NCBI GenBank assembly: GCA_024640745.1
Contig: JAHEEL010000035.1
Span: 1 to 14,436 of the forward strand
Length of the DNA: 14,436 bases
Direction of reading: 5' to 3'
Source of the DNA: Actinomycetes bacterium
GTDB lineage: Bacteria > Actinomycetota > Acidimicrobiia > Spongiisociales > UBA5794
Part shown: positions 12,272-14,436 of the stretch, piece by piece
How the letters are laid out: each line of letters starts with the position of its first letter
Position numbering within the stretch: position 1 is the stretch's first letter
Position numbers and translations under genes: made by a program
Notes under the pieces: model-generated
What the model was told of the DNA's origin: nothing
Database searches by the model: none
The model's input: only the letters and a program-made list of their open reading frames with translations

Positions 12272-14436
12272 GTGAGTGAGGACACGACGAAAGACGTCGC
12301 GACGAGCCCCAAAGTCGGGCGGTGGGCCCGGCACACATCGGTGGCGACGCGACTGGCGGTCGGTATCCTGTTCGTGAGTGTTCTCTCTCTCGTCGGATCG
12401 GTCGTCATTGCGGTCGCCGGCTCCGGGAATGACGGTGAGAATCTGGTCCACGACGGCCTCGCGGCGGTCGCCGGTGGAAGGGCAGATCAGATCGATTCCT
12501 ATCTCGGGCAGGTTGAGGCCGCGATCGAAGCGATGGGTGCAGGCCGGACGGCAATCGACGGCGTTCAGGAGTTTGCGGCCGCATACGATGAGCTCAACCA
12601 GCTCGATAGGGACGATATCCCTTCCGAGGTGCGAGCCACTGCTGAGTTCTACCTCGACGAATACGTCCCGCGACTCGAAGAGGTTCGTGGAGTCCCGGTG
12701 GATGTGCTTGAAGTCTCATCGGGACTCAACCCGGCTGCGATCTACCTCCAGTCGGCCTATGTCGCGGAGAACCCGCTGGCGATCGACGAGAAGCGGCTCC
12801 TGACCGATGCAGGGGACGGCAGTGCGTGGACCGAGGTCCACAAGGCCCTCCATCCCATCATGCGCGCCACCACCGATCGGCTCGGATTCACGGATCTCTA
12901 TCTGATCGAGCCCGAGACGCGCACCATCGTCTACTCGACGAACAAGAACATCGATTTCGGCACGAGCCTTGCGACCGGTCCCCACAGCGGTACCACGCTT
13001 GGCCGTCTCGTGACCCGAACCTTCCTGTCCGGTCAACCCGGAGTCGTGGTCGCCACCGACTTCTCGGCCTATGCCCCGGCATTTGATGAGCCGACGGCGT
13101 TCGCCGCGACGCCGCTCTTCGATGACGAGACGCTCGTGGGTGTCGTCGCTGCAAGCCTCTCCAGAGATGCGATCGAGGAGATCATGGGGCTCGATTTGGA
13201 GTCCGGTCGTCTCGGCGAGAGCGGCGATGTCTACCTCGTGGGGTCGGACGCTCGCATGCGGTCGAATGCCCGTGCATTCGTGGAGGATCCCGACGCCTAT
13301 CTCCAACGCGTCGACGAGCTCGGTCTTGTCACTGCCGAGGAGCAGAATCAGATGCGGGCGCTCGGCACGACGGTCCTGTTCCAGAAGGCCGATAGCACGG
13401 CCGTGCGGGCGGCCTTGCAGGGCGAGTCGGGATTCATATCCGACACGAGCTACCTCGGTGAGGAGGTCTACACCGCCTACGAGCCACTCGATTCGGAAGC
13501 CTTCAACTGGGTGGTTCTTGTCGAACAGGAGCGCACCGAAGTCGATGCACCGGTCAAGGACTACGTGCGCAGGAACCTTCTCCTCACGACCGTGTTCGTG
13601 GTTGCGCTGACCTTCTTCGCTGCGGCATGGGCGGGTTCGTTCGTCAACCCGCTGCGCGCGATCAGCGCCGCGTTGCAGCGCATCCAGGACGGCAGCGAAG
13701 ATGTCGCCGTGCCGTCGAGCGGTGCGCGGGAGTTCCGCGTCCTTTCGGGCCATCTGAATGCCATGGTCGACAACCTCGCAGGCCGTAGGCAGGCGGTTGC
13801 GGAAGCGCTCGCGAAAAAGACCAGCGTCCTGGTTGCCTTGCTGCCCCCTGCGGTCGCAGGCGCCGTCGTCGGGGGCGATCGCCGGTTGGTCGAGACCGTG
13901 CCCCAGGCGAGCGTCGTCGTACTCGCCGTGAGCGGGCTGGATGACCTATTCCGCACCCGTGACACGGAGACAAACCGTGATCTGATGCACTCGATCGTGG
14001 ACATCGCGGACGAGGTCGCGACGCTCAACGGACTCGAGCGTGTCAAAGTGATGGGCGACACCTACCATGCCGTGTGCGGGGTCGATACTCCGTACCTCGA
14101 TCACGCTCCTCGGGCCATTCGTTTCGCCGCCGGGGTTCTGGCGGAGGTCCGCCGATTCGCGCAAGAGAACCGCCTCGATCTCGATGTCTCGGGAGGAGTC
14201 GATGCGGGACCGGTCACGATCGGGCTGACCGGCAGTGCCCGTCTCATCTACGACCTGTGGGGCGAGACCGCCGAGCATGCCGCGGATCTCGCTCGCCTGG
14301 CGGCGCCGGGGGAGATCTTGGTCACGGGCGAAGTCCGGGATCGACTCCCCGTCGGGAGCAGCCTTGCGGCGGCGAAATCGGCGGCCATTTCGGCATGGGT
14401 GGCAGTGGCCTCGGACCCGGACGAGGGGGGAGAGGC
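12272..14436 (+). CDS. Membrane sensor with HAMP-like linker and degenerate class III nucleotidyl cyclase domain (truncated by window edge)
   Basis: The frame is open from GTG 12272 to the right edge, showing 721 residues. TM1 lies at about 28-50, a large extracytoplasmic sensor (about 51-433, probably Cache-like) follows, TM2 is at 434-457, then a HAMP-like segment starting NPLRAISAALQRIQDG, and a class III adenylate/guanylate cyclase domain from about 545. The cyclase keeps KVMGDTYHAV (about 591-600), a GGVDAGPVTIGLTGS stretch, YDLWGE and LAAPGEILVTGEV. The metal-binding Asp of FADIVGFT is lost (VLAVSGLD instead), and the transition-state Asn and Arg of the WGDTVN-x-A-x-R type motif are replaced (WGETAEHAAD). 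It is therefore probably inactive as a homodimer: a pseudo-cyclase, a partner in a heterodimer, or a nucleotide sensor. Start chosen from the -10/GTG spacing and TM position. Divergent from the membrane protein/XRE operon. Confidence 0.85.
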   Translation, partial: MSEDTTKDVATSPKVGRWARHTSVATRLAVGILFVSVLSLVGSVVIAVAGSGNDGENLVHDGLAAVAGGRADQIDSYLGQVEAAIEAMGAGRTAIDGVQEFAAAYDELNQLDRDDIPSEVRATAEFYLDEYVPRLEEVRGVPVDVLEVSSGLNPAAIYLQSAYVAENPLAIDEKRLLTDAGDGSAWTEVHKALHPIMRATTDRLGFTDLYLIEPETRTIVYSTNKNIDFGTSLATGPHSGTTLGRLVTRTFLSGQPGVVVATDFSAYAPAFDEPTAFAATPLFDDETLVGVVAASLSRDAIEEIMGLDLESGRLGESGDVYLVGSDARMRSNARAFVEDPDAYLQRVDELGLVTAEEQNQMRALGTTVLFQKADSTAVRAALQGESGFISDTSYLGEEVYTAYEPLDSEAFNWVVLVEQERTEVDAPVKDYVRRNLLLTTVFVVALTFFAAAWAGSFVNPLRAISAALQRIQDGSEDVAVPSSGAREFRVLSGHLNAMVDNLAGRRQAVAEALAKKTSVLVALLPPAVAGAVVGGDRRLVETVPQASVVVLAVSGLDDLFRTRDTETNRDLMHSIVDIADEVATLNGLERVKVMGDTYHAVCGVDTPYLDHAPRAIRFAAGVLAEVRRFAQENRLDLDVSGGVDAGPVTIGLTGSARLIYDLWGETAEHAADLARLAAPGEILVTGEVRDRLPVGSSLAAAKSAAISAWVAVASDPDEGGE

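Noticed and set aside
12121..12408. N-terminal extension of the membrane protein next to the XRE gene
   Set aside because: It crosses the promoter and dyads, and ATG 12120 has an excellent SD with correct spacing.

Overview
The window is GC-rich chromosomal DNA from an actinobacterium-like organism. Three things point that way: an MBL phosphodiesterase - rph - rdgB run with a JAMM protease close by, which matches the mycobacterial Rv1334-Rv1341 neighbourhood; several genes with no Shine-Dalgarno (SD) sequence but a TANNNT box 6-7 nt before the start codon, as expected of leaderless actinobacterial transcripts; and strong GC bias at third codon positions. An acidimicrobial lineage is possible, but this is only an impression. 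I see no insertion sequence, prophage, tRNA, rRNA or CRISPR array.

Region A (1-6989) is a divergent metabolic locus built round a 51-81 bp control region (2292-2372). Leftward run a GntR/UTRA regulator, a YgeW-like knotted carbamoyltransferase and the start of an NADP-type glutamate dehydrogenase, cut by the left edge. Rightward run an aspartate-carbamoyltransferase-like enzyme, a carbamate kinase, a threonine-synthase-like PLP enzyme and a second, unusual PLP enzyme of the TrpB/cysteine-synthase fold. They are joined by TAATG and ATGA overlaps or very short gaps. My reading is a catabolic ureido-compound pathway. Phosphorolysis of an N-carbamoylated amine would give carbamoyl phosphate, carbamate kinase would make ATP, CO2 and NH3, PLP enzymes would deaminate the freed amino acid, and GDH would recapture ammonia. 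The substrate is unknown; the ATCase-like enzyme lacks residues that normally hold aspartate.

Region B (6990-7369) has no long gene. It holds a long hairpin, probably the operon terminator, then a remarkable candidate RNA element. This has a possible promoter, an SD that can pair over 16 nt with the 16S rRNA tail, a 14-residue TTG-started ORF, and a downstream set of helices including a three-way junction with a possible pseudoknot. The strand that forms the pseudoknot could instead cover the small ORF's SD.

Region C (7370-11343) is a rightward series of mostly housekeeping genes: a tandem GNAT acetyltransferase, a 32-aa ORF, a DUF2007-JAMM fusion, a small membrane protein, an Rv1339-like MBL phosphodiesterase, RNase PH and the RdgB/HAM1 NTP pyrophosphatase. 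The last three are tightly overlapped.

Region D (11340-14436) has a leftward pair, a small membrane protein and an XRE regulator, which ends in a CTAG shared with rdgB. Its promoter sits in an AT-rich island with nested dyads. Divergently, a leaderless gene encodes a two-TM sensor with a HAMP-like linker and a degenerate class III nucleotidyl cyclase domain, cut by the right edge.
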